The notes beneath the pieces are model-generated. The model saw only the letters and a list, made by a program, of their open reading frames with translations. It ran no database searches and had not been told where the DNA came from. Source: Cunninghamella blakesleeana (lineage: Eukaryota > Mucoromycota > Mucoromycetes > Mucorales > Cunninghamellaceae). From it: DNA of 64,000 nt. This document shows, piece after piece, positions 22,162-33,697 of this stretch (position 1 is the first letter of the stretch; every line of letters starts with the position of its first letter). The position numbers were made by a program, and so were the translations under genes. The DNA is taken from positions 1,779,501-1,843,500 of the forward strand of contig JAFCIZ010000001.1 of assembly GCA_017871115.1 (NCBI GenBank), in the 5' to 3' direction.

Positions 22162-22782
22162 GAATATATCCTATTATTTTTTTTAAAAAGAAGAAAGAAA
22201 AAAAAATTTGGTTAAGTCCCCCTTTTTAAAATTCAATTTTTTTTAGCCAATCAAAAGTCCCGACAGTTTTTTTTTTTTTTTTTCTATTTTTTTAAAAATT
22301 TAATGCAAGTCTTATTAATATTATAAAGAGAATAATTCTAAATAGATAGTGCATGTACATATTTTTTATTTACTTTCTTAAAAAAATATAAAAATGACTT
22401 TTCAGGAATTCTCTGGTAGTAAAACTACTGGTGAATTAGGTAATGCTATCAATACAATAAATACATTTAGCATACAAATAAAATATAATTATTAGTAATA
22501 TTTAAGGATCAGTAGTATATATAATCTTTATCATATTTTTTTAACCATTATTATATTACTACAACCTAATCAATATAAATCAGTTACTTCCTTTTATTTA
22601 TTAACAAATACTGTTAACTGAAGACAAAAATAGTTATTTTATATGCATATCGATAACTAATCAATGATACCATTATTGTTCATCAACCCAGTAAACAATC
22701 AATGGCTCTATTTATTTTTATTCATTAACAAATACACATACATAATACAACGACGCGATGATGATGATGATATTTTATTAAT
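22162..22782. other. Intergenic region between GST-like gene and zinc-finger gene
   Basis: 621 bp, AT-rich, with a T-run near 22267-22290. It holds only the weak small-peptide candidate noted separately and ATG/ATC trinucleotide repeats at 22757-22771 just past the GST stop. Confidence 0.5.
22394..22550 (+). CDS. Possible very small spliced gene (weak)
   Basis: An ATG at 22394 opens MTFQEFSGSKTTGEL and then meets a good donor (GTAATG) at 22440. Joining to an AG at 22505-22506 would give a 27-residue peptide with a hydrophobic end (VVYIIFIIFF); joining to a nearer AG gives another short end. It stands between two minus-strand genes with its own AT-rich upstream region. I do not recognise it and it may be chance. 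Confidence 0.2.
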
Positions 22783-23867
22783 TTACAAACGGGAAACAAC
22801 GGGGGTAATAATAAAAGTGGTAATAGGGAAATGAACATATACATCGCCGGTACGTTCATTAGAAATTTTGATGGTAACTCTTTCTGGGGACAAAGCAACA
22901 AGTTCACCAACAGCAGGTGTTTTACCAGTATCAAGAGGAGTAACGGCAACTTTTTGACCAATGGAGAATAATTCTTGTTTACCAGCAAATGTAATAGATG
23001 ATGAAATGGAAGATTGTTGCTCTTTTGCAATAACCAAAGCATCAACATCCGAAATTTCTACCATATCATTTACACGGCCTGGGTCGGCAGCCACCTTCAT
23101 TAATCGTTCATAGTGGCTAACTAAAATAGGGAACCGATCGCTCATGTAATCATGACCAAGTATATTGATAGCAAAAAAGGTATCCATGGCTAATGTAAAA
23201 TCAGCATCTGTAGGGGTTTCTGTATCTAATAACCAAAGATCATTGCCATTATTATTATTACGTACCATCCCTTTAACAATACGTTCCAATTGTGCTTCTA
23301 AATCCAATTTTAAATAAGGTTGCATGGCTTTTTGTTTTTCAATGTTCAACTCTCTTCCAGCAAATTTGGCTCGATCTTCCAAGAAAGCCTTTGGTAATGC
23401 ATCCAAAGGAAATTGTGTAGGAATGGCAATAAATACGGCATTTTCTAAAAGATAATTCATTCCAATTGATAACAACTGACTGTTTTTCTTTGGATATAAA
23501 CTTGGTTCAGGGAATCTTGCTTCTAATTCAGCAATAATGGTTTTCGTATCACAATATACTTGGTTACCAATTTGTAAAATAGGTGTTTTAGTATAGCCTC
23601 CGTCTAAATAGCGACGATTAGGTCTTGGCTCTTGAATGCTGATATTTACCAATTTATAATTCACTTTTTTATAATTTAATATCCATGCGATTTTGTTGGC
23701 AAAAGGTGAAAGGTTATAATAGTGCTGCGTTTATATATATATGTTTATAAAATATATAAAAAAGTGAATGGGTTGTTTTATGGTTGGTTTGGTATAATTG
23801 AAATATTCACATCCATCTCTTTCCTTATTTATATACTTACAAGTACGACGTCTTGATTAGTTGACAT
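22783..23867 (-). CDS. Glutathione S-transferase-like protein (fungal, with C-terminal extension)
   Basis: Two exons, 23841-23867 (27 nt) and 22783-23724, give 322 residues. It starts MSTNQDVVL, then HYYNLSPFANKIAWILNYK, the usual GST N-terminal thioredoxin-fold pattern; GYTKTPILQIGNQVYCDTKTII matches the cis-Pro and SD/T-type glutathione-binding segment. The C-terminal helical part includes LWLLDTETPTDADFTLAMD, typical of GST_C. The last 90 residues (SFAGKQ... VAVTPLDTGKTPAVGELVAL...) look like the beta-rich tail found in fungal GST-like proteins annotated as DUF7962. The reading frame starts at a real ATG only when the 27-nt exon is included. Substrate unknown; cytosolic by absence of a signal. 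Confidence 0.85.
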
Positions 23868-25974
23868 TTTTAAAAAATGAAGCAATAAAAATAAAAGGAA
23901 GAAAAAAAAAGTGGATAAGTGAAAATCTGAAAATTAAAAAAAATAATATATATATATATATATATAATCTTTTATCAATCTAATTAGGAAAAAAACGTAC
24001 ACTATTTAAACAGCCGATTCTTTTTAGTCAGTTTTTTTCCTTTAATTTCTATTTCTTTTGATTATAAATACATAAGTAAAGGTTAATGGGCACATAAGTA
24101 CATAGTATATAAGGAATAATAGATAGCCATATTAGCTTTGATGAATAATTGCTTCTGATGAATATAAACAACGATTGACTGGATTTTAAAAAAAAAATAG
24201 ACCTTTAAAAATTTCAACATGTATAAGCTCAAATGTGTACAATATTATAAAGTGAATATGAAAGGTAATGTACATATGTATTTATTATTATAACTGCTAA
24301 GATGATAGAAGAATGTTTAAAATAATTATTAATACGTAGATATATAATAAGAATACAAAATGATATGTATATTTGCTTTTTTAAAAGAAGATGATCAGAT
24401 AAAAGAGAAAAATAATTGATATATCTGATCTTGATGTATTTTTTTATGATTTATAAACTCCCTTGAAAAAAATAAAGCATCCACATAAATGTTTATATAT
24501 TTTGCATAATAATAATTAGGTGGATAACTTTTTTTTTTGTGTGTCAATTAGCAATACGGTTGAAAAAAATCATGCTTCAAATAACCATATATAGAATTTC
24601 ATAACATTCTCTCTCTCTCTCCCACATTTACGCCATATCATTGTTAATTTTTTTTTTAAAAAAAAAAGCATTTGAATTCTTTTTTATTATTATTATTATT
24701 TTATATTCCTCGTACATAATAAATATAAAAAATATTCAAATTATTTAATTTAACATTTACTCCTCTAATAACTTGATAACGAGTTATATAAAAAAGCGAT
24801 TTTTCAAAATAATTAAATCATAACCAATGAAATATAATAAAATAAAGTCAGAATAAATATATGTCTATAATTATTAAACCAATTAAAATAAAATATGGAA
24901 TCAGGTACATTATATGTAGAGTGTTTCATAGGATCTTTTTTTTTTTTTTAAAAAAAAGCTACCATCATTATCATCAGACTTTTATACCATAAACAAAACA
25001 AAGTAAAACATAATAAAATAAAAGAAAGATAGAAAATAAATAAAACGTGCTCAATTCATTGATCCAAAGTCTTGCCGAGCTTTTTTTGAGAATTTTTTTT
25101 AAAAAAAGAGAAAGATTTGAAGAAAAACGATTCTATGAAAAAGTTTAGAGGAAAATGAATAAAATGAAACAAACCATACAACTTGTTTCTTTTTATATAT
25201 TATTATAAAAATATTATCATGAAAGAAAACGAATAAAATATAAAAACTATCATTAATTTGATTTTGTTTGATTTTTACTTTGTTTCGAATTTTTACATGG
25301 ATTAAAAATAAACTTTACTTCAGATCAGGAAAAGAAAATAATTTCTTTTTTGTAACCACACTAAAATAAGCTTATATACTATTATATAATAAATAAACCT
25401 TTATTGCATTTTTTTATAAATATATTTATAATTATTTATTAAAAAGTAATAAAGTATATAAAAAATGATATCATATATGTGCTATATATTATTTAGTTAA
25501 AAAAATAATCATGTATTTTTTGCAAGTATTTAGTTAAAAAAAATAGGCAAATACGTAAAATAAAACTAATTATAACATGATCATTAAGTATAACACTACT
25601 GAAAAAAATAAGATTAAAAAATTTAAAATCCCGGCACAAAAAATTTTTAAAGCCTGCTGCCACAACCTCCGATTTTTTTTTATATTCTTCTTTTTCTTTC
25701 ATTTCTCAAGTTTTTTTTTTTTTTTTCTTTCTTTCTTTTCTCTTTTCTCTCTTTTTATAAATATATATATATATATATATATATTATTGTCATTATCGTT
25801 ATTTATTTATTTATGTTCTATTCATAAAAGAACCATTCATTCATTATTAGCCCTATCTTTTACTATTTTTATTTAATTCATATAGAAAAAAATTATAATC
25901 TATTTTATTTTAATTTTATTCAATACTACTAAACAAAACCCATTAACACTTCACTACACATATATATAAATAAA
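23868..25974. other. Long divergent intergenic region, GST-like / PAQR
   Basis: 2.1 kb between divergent start codons. It has T-run/A-run palindromes at 24648-24667 and 24936-24957, a CT repeat near 24608-24622, and a long pyrimidine tract at 25672-25755 followed by (TA)n, probably the core promoter of the PAQR gene. All open frames here are short, low-complexity and unlike proteins. I see no gene. Confidence 0.6.
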
Positions 25975-27361
25975 ATGACTGTTCAACAACAATCATCAGC
26001 TACTACTACAGAATCAACTACTCATCTTACTGCACCAACACAACGTGGACGATCTACTTCTACCTCTTTACCATGCCCACCCCCATTAGCAGCTCATATT
26101 CTTGCTTCAGCCAAATCAAAAATCAAAGAAATAGAAGATAAAGATACAACTGGATTTTTACACTATGTGGATGATCAAGTACATGATACGTGGAATGGCG
26201 CTAAATCTGCAGTTGTAGATGCTGCTCAACGTCGTTTATTATATATTCATGAATTACCTATTGAATGGCAAGAAAACGAATATGTTTTATCTGGGTAAGT
26301 AGAATCCCGTCTATCATCATTATAATTAAGGGGAAAAGAATAAAAATAAAAAAAAGAAGGGGATAATAAATATTAAGATATATACATGTATGGGATATTC
26401 ATTTTTTTCCCTTTTTTGTTTTATTTTATGCTGATCTCTTTCTCGATTTTTTTTTGTTTTTTACTTTTTTAATTATAGATATCGATTTTACCATCGTAGC
26501 CAAGATTGCTTGAAATCTATTTTTATGCTTCATAATGAAACATTAAACATTCATAGTCATTTAATTGGATTTATCTTTTTCTTAATCTTTTCTATTTATA
26601 TGGTTAATGTAAGTTATTTTTATATATAACTATATATATATATATATATTTATTTATTTATTTAAGAAAATAATGTATATTAATTGGATGATCAATTTCA
26701 TTATTATTATTATTATTATTAGTACCATTTCCCTGAAGCCAGTACCTATGACCAAGTCATCTTTGTGACATTCTGTGTAGCTGCCCTGAATTGCCTTTTT
26801 TGTTCCTCCATCTATCATACATTCATCTGTCACTCCCACCACCCTATTAAATCATTTACTGCCACTTTAGATTATATTGGTATATCATTTTTAATCACAG
26901 CTAGTGTCTTGGTAACAGAATATTTTGGATTTTATTGTCAACCTACCATTGCTCGTAAATACATGATCTTTACTAGTCTAATTGGAAGTGTAGGTACCAT
27001 ATCACCCTTTTTTAAATGCTGGGATACTAAACAATATCGCCCTTTGCGTATCGCTGTCTTTTTAACCATGGGCTTCTCAAGTGCTGTCCCTGTCTTTCAT
27101 TTGATTTTCTTAAATGGTCTTACTGCTTCATTGGACTTCTTTCAAATGGCCGCTGTTAGTGTCTTGATGTATATCTTGGGTGTCTTTATTTATGCTAATC
27201 GATTCCCTGAAAAAATGTTTCCCGGTAAATTTGATTTTGCTGGTATGACAAGTCATGCTATTTGGCATGTCTTTGTTTGCTTTGGTATTTATTTCCATTA
27301 TTTAGCCTCTCACCAATTTTATGAACACCGTTATGCCTATGGTTGTAGTTTGACTTATTAA
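25975..27361 (+). CDS. PAQR / adiponectin receptor-haemolysin III family membrane protein
   Basis: Seven-transmembrane protein related to yeast Izh proteins and AdipoR. Exons 25975-26294, 26479-26608, 26723-27361; 362 residues. An N-terminal Ser/Thr-rich cytosolic part is followed by LPIEWQENEYVLSGYR, NETLNIHSHLIG, the first helix (FIFFLIFSIYMV), SSIYHTFICHS with its His, LDYIGISFLI with its Asp, and the terminal SHAIWHVFVCFGIYFHYLA with two His. These Ser/His/Asp/His/His positions are the conserved metal (zinc) site of PAQR hydrolases. Known roles in fungi include sterol/zinc homeostasis and progestin-like signalling; here inferred. The protein ends soon after TM7 with YAYGCSLTY. Confidence 0.94.
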
Positions 27362-27773
27362 AAAAAAAAAATTATATATCTTTTTTTTTTTTTTTGATGA
27401 TCATTTATAACCGAGCGGGGCTCTCTTTTTTTATTATATATATACTTTTATTTATTTATTTATTCAATTAGTCAAAAAAAAAATTAGAATTTAATTATAT
27501 ACATTATATTTAGATCAACATTATCACCATCTTTTCCCCTTCACTATATTATTTTATACCACCCTTTTTTTTAAAAAAAATTTTTTTTCTCCTTTTTATT
27601 ATATTTTTTTTATCTTATTCAATATTTTTTCTATCTTATCCTTTAATATTTCTCTTATTTTTTTTAATAATCATAATAAAATTTCCATTGTATATTTTTT
27701 ACACTTTTATATTTATTTATTTAAAAAAAATCAATAATTTATTATTTTATGTATTTCAAAAAAAAAAAAAATA
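27362..27773. other. Convergent intergenic region
   Basis: 412 bp of T- and A-rich sequence between the stops of the PAQR gene and the 429-residue protein gene. A T8-A8-T8 run lies at 27565-27588. Nothing coding. Confidence 0.6.
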
Positions 27774-29063
27774 CTATCCCAAGTTTGACATTTTCGAAAA
27801 AGCAGGACCATGATGAAATAAATCATCAATTTGATCTAAAAACAATTGTAAACCTTGGAAATAATCCGGCCCTAAAGGTAATAAAGGCTCTTGCGTGATC
27901 TTTGAATCTTGATGTAAAGACCATTGAGGAGGCATCATCATCCATTCTTCATTTTTCTTGATCTCTTTTATCCAATCCATGACTTGATCTTGATGTATGA
28001 TATGTTTTGGTAAATAAATTCTTAATGATTGACCTTGGTGACGAATAGTATAATGACATAATTCTTTTTTATTCACAAAAAATTGTAACCATAATATAAA
28101 TTGATGATAGTACGTTTGTTGTTTATTTTTCCATGTATTAAAATAAGATAAAATATCTTGAGATAATGGATTTTTCTTTTCTTGTTTCGAGTCCATATCT
28201 GAATGAATCATAATTGAATAAAAGGATGGTGGTGGTAATAAATCAATATCAAGGTAGAAGTAAGGAGTGGTAGTGGATATCATGGTAGAGTGAATACTGG
28301 TCATATCATCTTCTTTTAAACATAAATGGTTGTTAATTTTATTTTCTTCTTTTTTATTTTTTATGGATGTTGCTGATAAAGTAGCAGTATCTTTCTTTTT
28401 ATTTAATTCAGTTTCTTTAGTGAAAAGACATTTATCAATATCAATATCATTGATACATTTTAATTGCTCTTTTTTAAATTGAGTGCACCCCTTTTTGTTG
28501 TTTTTATTATCAATATTGGAAAAATTTACAATAGGTGACTCTTCGTAATGATCTCTTTTTTGATGTTGTTCATAATGCATATTATTTAATTGGTTCCAAT
28601 GTTGACCAAAAGATTGTTTCATAAAAGCTCCACCTCCAGCGTTGGGTGTTAGATGAGAAAAAATGGATGTTGTATTGGTAGGCGATATATGATGCATCAT
28701 CATAGCTGGTGTGGATGAATAAGAACGAAATGTACCAATAGATGAATAAGAATGACGTATATGACTGGAAAAAGAAGTTGATGTATTCATTGCATTACTG
28801 CAACCAATGCCTCTTTGCCAAGAAGGTGTGATTCTTAAAAAAGGAGTGCAAGCTTTATTAATCATAGGAAACTGTTTTTGTAAGCCTTGGATTAAAGGTT
28901 TGGGCTGTTGATGACTAAGTACTGGTAAAGCATTAGTATTTACTATTTGTTGTATACTGGTTGATATTGAATGTTGCTGCTGGACTACCAGATCTGCTAT
29001 TTTATGCTGAACATAATGCCGAAGCTGGTAGAACGGCTGCAAAAACTTGGCTGGTCTTAACAT
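27774..29063 (-). CDS. Unrecognised 429-residue protein, possibly mitochondrial
   Basis: Single open exon of 429 codons, with no family I recognise. The first 30 residues (MLRPAKFLQPFYQLRHYVQHK) are basic and amphipathic, which fits a mitochondrial presequence. Residues about 75-150 are Ser/Thr/His/Met-rich with two YSS-type segments; 150-260 are low-complexity Asn/Lys/Glu/Asp. The C-terminal 170 residues look folded: PPPSFYSIMIHSDMD, FNTWKNKQQTYYHQFILWLQFF, LRIYLPKHIIHQDQVMDWIKE, GPDYFQGLQLFLDQIDDLFH. No catalytic motif, zinc pattern or membrane helix is evident. The length and well-formed C-terminal half argue for a real gene. Confidence 0.7.
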   Translation of the reverse strand: MLRPAKFLQPFYQLRHYVQHKIADLVVQQQHSISTSIQQIVNTNALPVLSHQQPKPLIQGLQKQFPMINKACTPFLRITPSWQRGIGCSNAMNTSTSFSSHIRHSYSSIGTFRSYSSTPAMMMHHISPTNTTSIFSHLTPNAGGGAFMKQSFGQHWNQLNNMHYEQHQKRDHYEESPIVNFSNIDNKNNKKGCTQFKKEQLKCINDIDIDKCLFTKETELNKKKDTATLSATSIKNKKEENKINNHLCLKEDDMTSIHSTMISTTTPYFYLDIDLLPPPSFYSIMIHSDMDSKQEKKNPLSQDILSYFNTWKNKQQTYYHQFILWLQFFVNKKELCHYTIRHQGQSLRIYLPKHIIHQDQVMDWIKEIKKNEEWMMMPPQWSLHQDSKITQEPLLPLGPDYFQGLQLFLDQIDDLFHHGPAFSKMSNLG

Positions 29064-29760
29064 CGTTTGTTGGACCTTTTATAAAAAAAAAGCTACCTTT
29101 CTTTTTATTAATTAATAATTATTAAAATAAATAAAAAAAGAGAAGGGTTTTAAGTAATATAAAAATATTAATTATTATTAAAAATTAAAAATAAAAAAAA
29201 ATGAAGAGAAAGAAAGGAAAAAAAGTAGAAAAAGGAAAAAGTAAAATTAAATAACTTTTTGCTCATGTGGTTAAAAATGTTTAACACCCGCCACAAAAAA
29301 AATTCGGAAACATTTTTGAGTCATAAAATTCATAAATGCTTAGAGGAGTTACTACATACACACTATGTGCCTTTTTTTGAACCCTTATAAGGAAATCTAG
29401 ATATAGCATACATAATAATAAAAAAAAATAGAAAAAACTTGTTTTTCAATTTTTCAATTATTTTATAAGAAATAATTTTATTTCTTTTTCAAATTATTTT
29501 TTATTAATGATGAATGTGGTCGAAATATTACATATTTTTCCCAACATTATAAAATGGCTTTCTTTGTGAATGTTTTTAAGGTGTAATTTCATGTTTTTAT
29601 TTACATTTGTATTTATATAAAAACTTGAAAGGGGACAAATATATAAACGTTTTAAATTTATTATTAGTTTTATTAAATATAAATAAATAAATATAGCTTA
29701 ATATATTTTTTTGATATAATGATTAAAATTCTACATAAAAATATAATAGCAGCGAAAATC

Positions 29761-29969
29761 CTAACCAAAAGCCTTAGTTTGACGCTGGGAAAATAACTCA
29801 ATGGCGAGGTCAATTCCATTAAAGATAGCCCCTCCATTATTAATTTCCCATTGTACCTTGTTAAACAATTATAAACGTAAAGCAGTGATTATGGTAATGA
29901 AAATAAAGTAAAAAAGAAAAAAAATAATATTTAGAAATTTACATTGTAATAGCAGAGAATTTGACACCG
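29761..29969 (-). pseudogene. Possible terminal exons or gene remnant (weak)
   Basis: On the minus strand 29761-29856 reads VQWEINNGGAIFNGIDLAI then ELFSQRQTKAFG and a stop. It is preceded by a good acceptor, and a 27-nt candidate exon (29943-29969, RCQILCYYN) ends at a GTAAAT donor and joins in phase 0. I could not find the exons further upstream or recognise the family. The base composition is less AT-rich than its surroundings. It may be a gene remnant or the last exons of an undetected gene. Confidence 0.25.
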
Positions 29970-30349
29970 CTAAAACTTTTCGCGTTACGTTTAAATCAGT
30001 TACCGAATATTATCAACTATTGGTATATTAAATGGTATAAACACCAGATACAATATCCTCTTGTCAAGAAAGTAAATGATTACAAAAATAAGAATGGAAA
30101 GACTCCCAAACCATATTCAATAAAACGAAAATATCATCTGAAATAAAGTATAGAAATATCACCATTTATTAAAAAAAAATATTATGGGTAATAAAATATG
30201 TTTAATAACTTCAATAAGAAAAGGGCAACACCACGAATAATAAATAGCTGTTACGAAGAAAAAAAAAAAAGTAAAATAAAAAGAGTGTGTAAATCTATAG
30301 TGTATATTACAAGAGTGTTAATGGATAAAAAAAGTTTAAGATCATAGAT

Positions 30350-30402
<53 letters not shown>
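30350..30402. repeat. Compound (CA)n(TA)n microsatellite
   Basis: About 12 CA units followed by about 14 TA units, intergenic. Confidence 0.95.
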
Positions 30403-30404
<2 letters not shown>

Positions 30405-31112
30405 ATTAAAAACATTAAAATATATAAAGGAATAGCTTCCAGTATAAAAAATATAATTCGTTTAAACCCTCTCTCCCTCCCTTAGTCTCGCGATTTTTTT
30501 TTTTTTTGATCTGCCTAATTTTTTAATTTTTTATTTATTTTATATTATTGGTTAGATAGCTGGAAGTTTATAAACAAATTCTTGGAAATGAATATATATC
30601 AACTTGATATGAACTAGTAAAAAAAAAAGAGAGTGTTTAGAGTTATATAGTAAAATGATTATATACAGAAACACTAACCTTTATTCTTTTAATTTATTAA
30701 TGCCTAATATTTGCTCACGTCCCAAAGATAAATACCATGAATCCAAACACATTATATAATAATATTCTCTTTTTACAACATTTATCATAATGTATAGAAA
30801 TTATAAAACATCTAAAAAAGAAAAATAGTTTCCCAGGATTATTACTTTTTAAAATAATATAAAATATTCTAGTTTGAATGATAATTTATATACATATATA
30901 TTATTTACTTTAAAGGTCGTTAAATTCAAGAATATAAATATGTGTATAAATAAAAAGATATTTATAATGATATTAATAAGTATGCTATTTCAAATTAGTT
31001 TTCTATTCATTCTATTTTACATATATATAAATGTACAATTCCATTTCCCACTTATTCTTCTAGCCATGTACATAAATATCTAATTTTTTCATTTGCTGGT
31101 CTATAAAAAGAA

Positions 31113-32374
31113 TTAAACATCCCAGCCTTCTTCACCAGTATATTCCAGTTTTTCGACTTGATAAAAAGCCGACATACCAGCATCAAAATGAGAAGCAACG
31201 TGGCAATGAAATAACCATTGCCCTTCATTATCTGGAACCATATCGACCACTTCAAAACTGACTGGCATTAAATCTACAACATCCACACGATGTCCATGAT
31301 ATAATACACTTGCACCATGCCAATGGGCTGTATGAGCATCATCATCTTCTAGACCAAAGGCAATAATGTACCACCTTACCGGTTGGCCATAGTAAATTCG
31401 AATATCTTTATTATTATTATATATATATCCATTGACATGATACATTCGATTGGATTCCATAAATAAATCATCCGTTTTGATTAAATGATCTAATTGGTTA
31501 ACATCAAAATATGCTGATGGTGATGATTGATCAATAGGATCATTGTTATCATTATCATTATTTTGGTTATAATAATTTTGTTGTAATTCAGCAGTTTTTT
31601 TTAAATAATTGGAAAGTCCTTCGTCTGTTGTCATCATCATAGTAAATATTTCTTGAACACCAGGTAAAGTAGCTGACATACTATAAGGTGATGGTTTCAC
31701 TAAATAACCTTGCTTATAAATCACAATGGGACCAACCAAACCAGCATTTAGATCAACTAAAGGATCATGTTTCGATAAATAAACCCATAATATGGATGAT
31801 TGATTTTGAGGCATAATAACTGTGGTAGGTATGTCCCAAACATAATGATATCCGTGCTGTGGTGCTACTGATTTTCCAGCTAAACTTGAATTTGTTAATT
31901 CTATTGTATGTGGATGTAAGCTACAAGGTTGGCTCGCTTTATTTAAAAAATCTATTTGAATTCTATCACCAACTAGTAAACAAAAATAAAAATAAAATTT
32001 TATAAAATAGAAATAAATTATTAATATATAGCCACAATAAAAAAAAAAACTCTTATATCAATTTTACTTTCAGCTTTTATAATAGGGCCAAGAAAGCCTA
32101 AAGAACGATCATGGGTAATTGGTATTGTGAAAGTATTGTCAGTGTACTGTTGATAAACCACTTTTCTATAGATAGTCCCTAATCGTGTAGCATTATGTGT
32201 TGTATATAATCTAGCTATATAAGATTGATTGAGTGGTTGATCTCTTAAGTTATCCCATTGTTGTGGTGCATAATCCCAATCTATTTCTTCTGCTGCAATA
32301 TAATACTGCCTTATTGTGGCTTGAGTGATAATAATAGTGTTTAGTAAATATAAAAGTAATAGTAAGATATTCAT
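31113..32374 (-). CDS. Ceruloplasmin/hephaestin-like two-domain multicopper oxidase
   Basis: Probable secreted ferroxidase-type protein. Exons 32068-32374 and 31113-31972; 388 residues. A signal peptide (MNILLLLLYLLNTIIITQA) precedes RQYYIAAEEIDWDYAP and LGFLGPIIKAE, hallmarks of ceruloplasmin/hephaestin/factor V A-domains. Domain 2 keeps SNRMYHVNGY and the C-terminal copper sites: HTAHWHG (H316, H319, H321) and HCHVASHFDAGM (H358, C359, H360, H364, M369), so a type 1 site is complete. In domain 1, H122/H124 (LHPHT) are present, but the position of the second HxH (YHSHID in ceruloplasmin) reads YLSKHD (168-172). The trinuclear cluster therefore lacks a normal pair. Animal proteins carry three such units; this has one. 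No C-terminal membrane anchor is seen. Ferroxidase activity is inference. Confidence 0.92.
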
Positions 32375-33697
32375 TTTTTTAAAAACATATTTAATAAAGA
32401 GGTTATTTTTTATTTTTTTTGAAAAAATTCAAGTGTAAGAGGAGAAAAAAAAATCAAGCCATTTTTTTATTTTTAAATTTAAGTTTATATTTTTAAAATC
32501 CCGCTACTTTTTTTTAAAAAATGATCACTTTATTTCGATCATTCACTCTCTCATTATATTAACCAACTATTGTACAATCTATAATTTATATAGCGATAAA
32601 AAAATACATAATCTATGGATATTAAACGAAGAAAACAAAAAAAATGACTGACTGAAAGTTTATATAATAAGTATCAATTTTTATATAAATATCTGTCTAT
32701 AATACCTTGCCAACAATATCATTTTCATATTTTCGAAAAGAAAATAAAAATAATGATAAATACAATAGTAAAAATACTCAATACTAATAGTATTAAACTT
32801 TAAAGCTTATTGTTTGATTATACTTACTACTTGTGTGTTTTTTTTTTATAATTTTTATATTTTTGTTTTTTAAAACTATATTATAATAAAGCCAGCTTTT
32901 ACCCTTTAGCTAATAAACATCATATCATCATATCATCATATCACTTCTATATTTGTATATAATGAATAATTTTTTCATTATGTCTTTTGAAACTGGTTTA
33001 AGAGAAAAAAGAGATGTTTAATAATATTATACCTCAAAATCTTTATACTATCTTCGTCTTAAATAACCATCATATAACCAATATTAAGTTATGTATTCCT
33101 AAAAAGTAAATATCCAAATGTTGTGATTTCGAAGCCTTGGAAAGTAAACTCTATATGATACTACTATCACTACTATCATGTAATAAATTTCCGTTAATGA
33201 TTTTTTATTATATTATTACTATATGATTTGTAGTTTGATTAATTTACGAACGATTAGTAATACTCGGAGTATTCTTTTTTTATTGTTTTATACAACGTAT
33301 ATACTACTGTCCTTGCTGTGATTTTAATAGCACCTGACAGTTTAATGGGATAATAGTAAAAATAACTTCTATTGTCATTTTATTATATTACTCTATTAAA
33401 TATTTTAAAAGTTATACATATATGTTTAATTGGGGTAATGTTAAAGAAATAAGGAAAACTATTTATTAATATACGTATATTGAAAAAAAAGGTATTCATA
33501 ATGTAAATTAAAAAATGGAGATTAAATTTAAAGGAATATATTTACTAAAACAAAAAAAAAAAAAAAGGAAGGAGGGAAGAGAAAGAAGGAATAATAATAA
33601 TAATAATAAAATAATAATTAAAATAATAATAGTAATAATAATAAAATATAGTGATAAAAATAAAAATAATTATAATAGGAATAAGATTAAGAAAATA
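32375..33697. other. Intergenic region upstream of multicopper oxidase
   Basis: 1.3 kb, AT-rich. It contains a short ATCATATC tandem (about 32924-32942) and, at 33560-33690, an A/T-rich low-complexity tract next to the forkhead stop codon. No gene is supported. Confidence 0.6.

Larger units (their letters stand above)
29064..31112. other. Long intergenic region with possible exon remnants
   Basis: 2 kb between the 429-residue protein gene start and the multicopper oxidase 3' end. It has a candidate minus-strand coding remnant at 29761-29969 (separate entry), a plus-strand frame of 61 codons at 29961-30146 with unusually balanced composition, and a (CA)n(TA)n microsatellite. The remainder is AT-rich and without features. 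Confidence 0.5.

Noticed and set aside
30350..30402. (CA)n(TA)n as a possible CRISPR or telomeric repeat
   Set aside because: Pure dinucleotide microsatellite with no spacers and no telomere-type unit.
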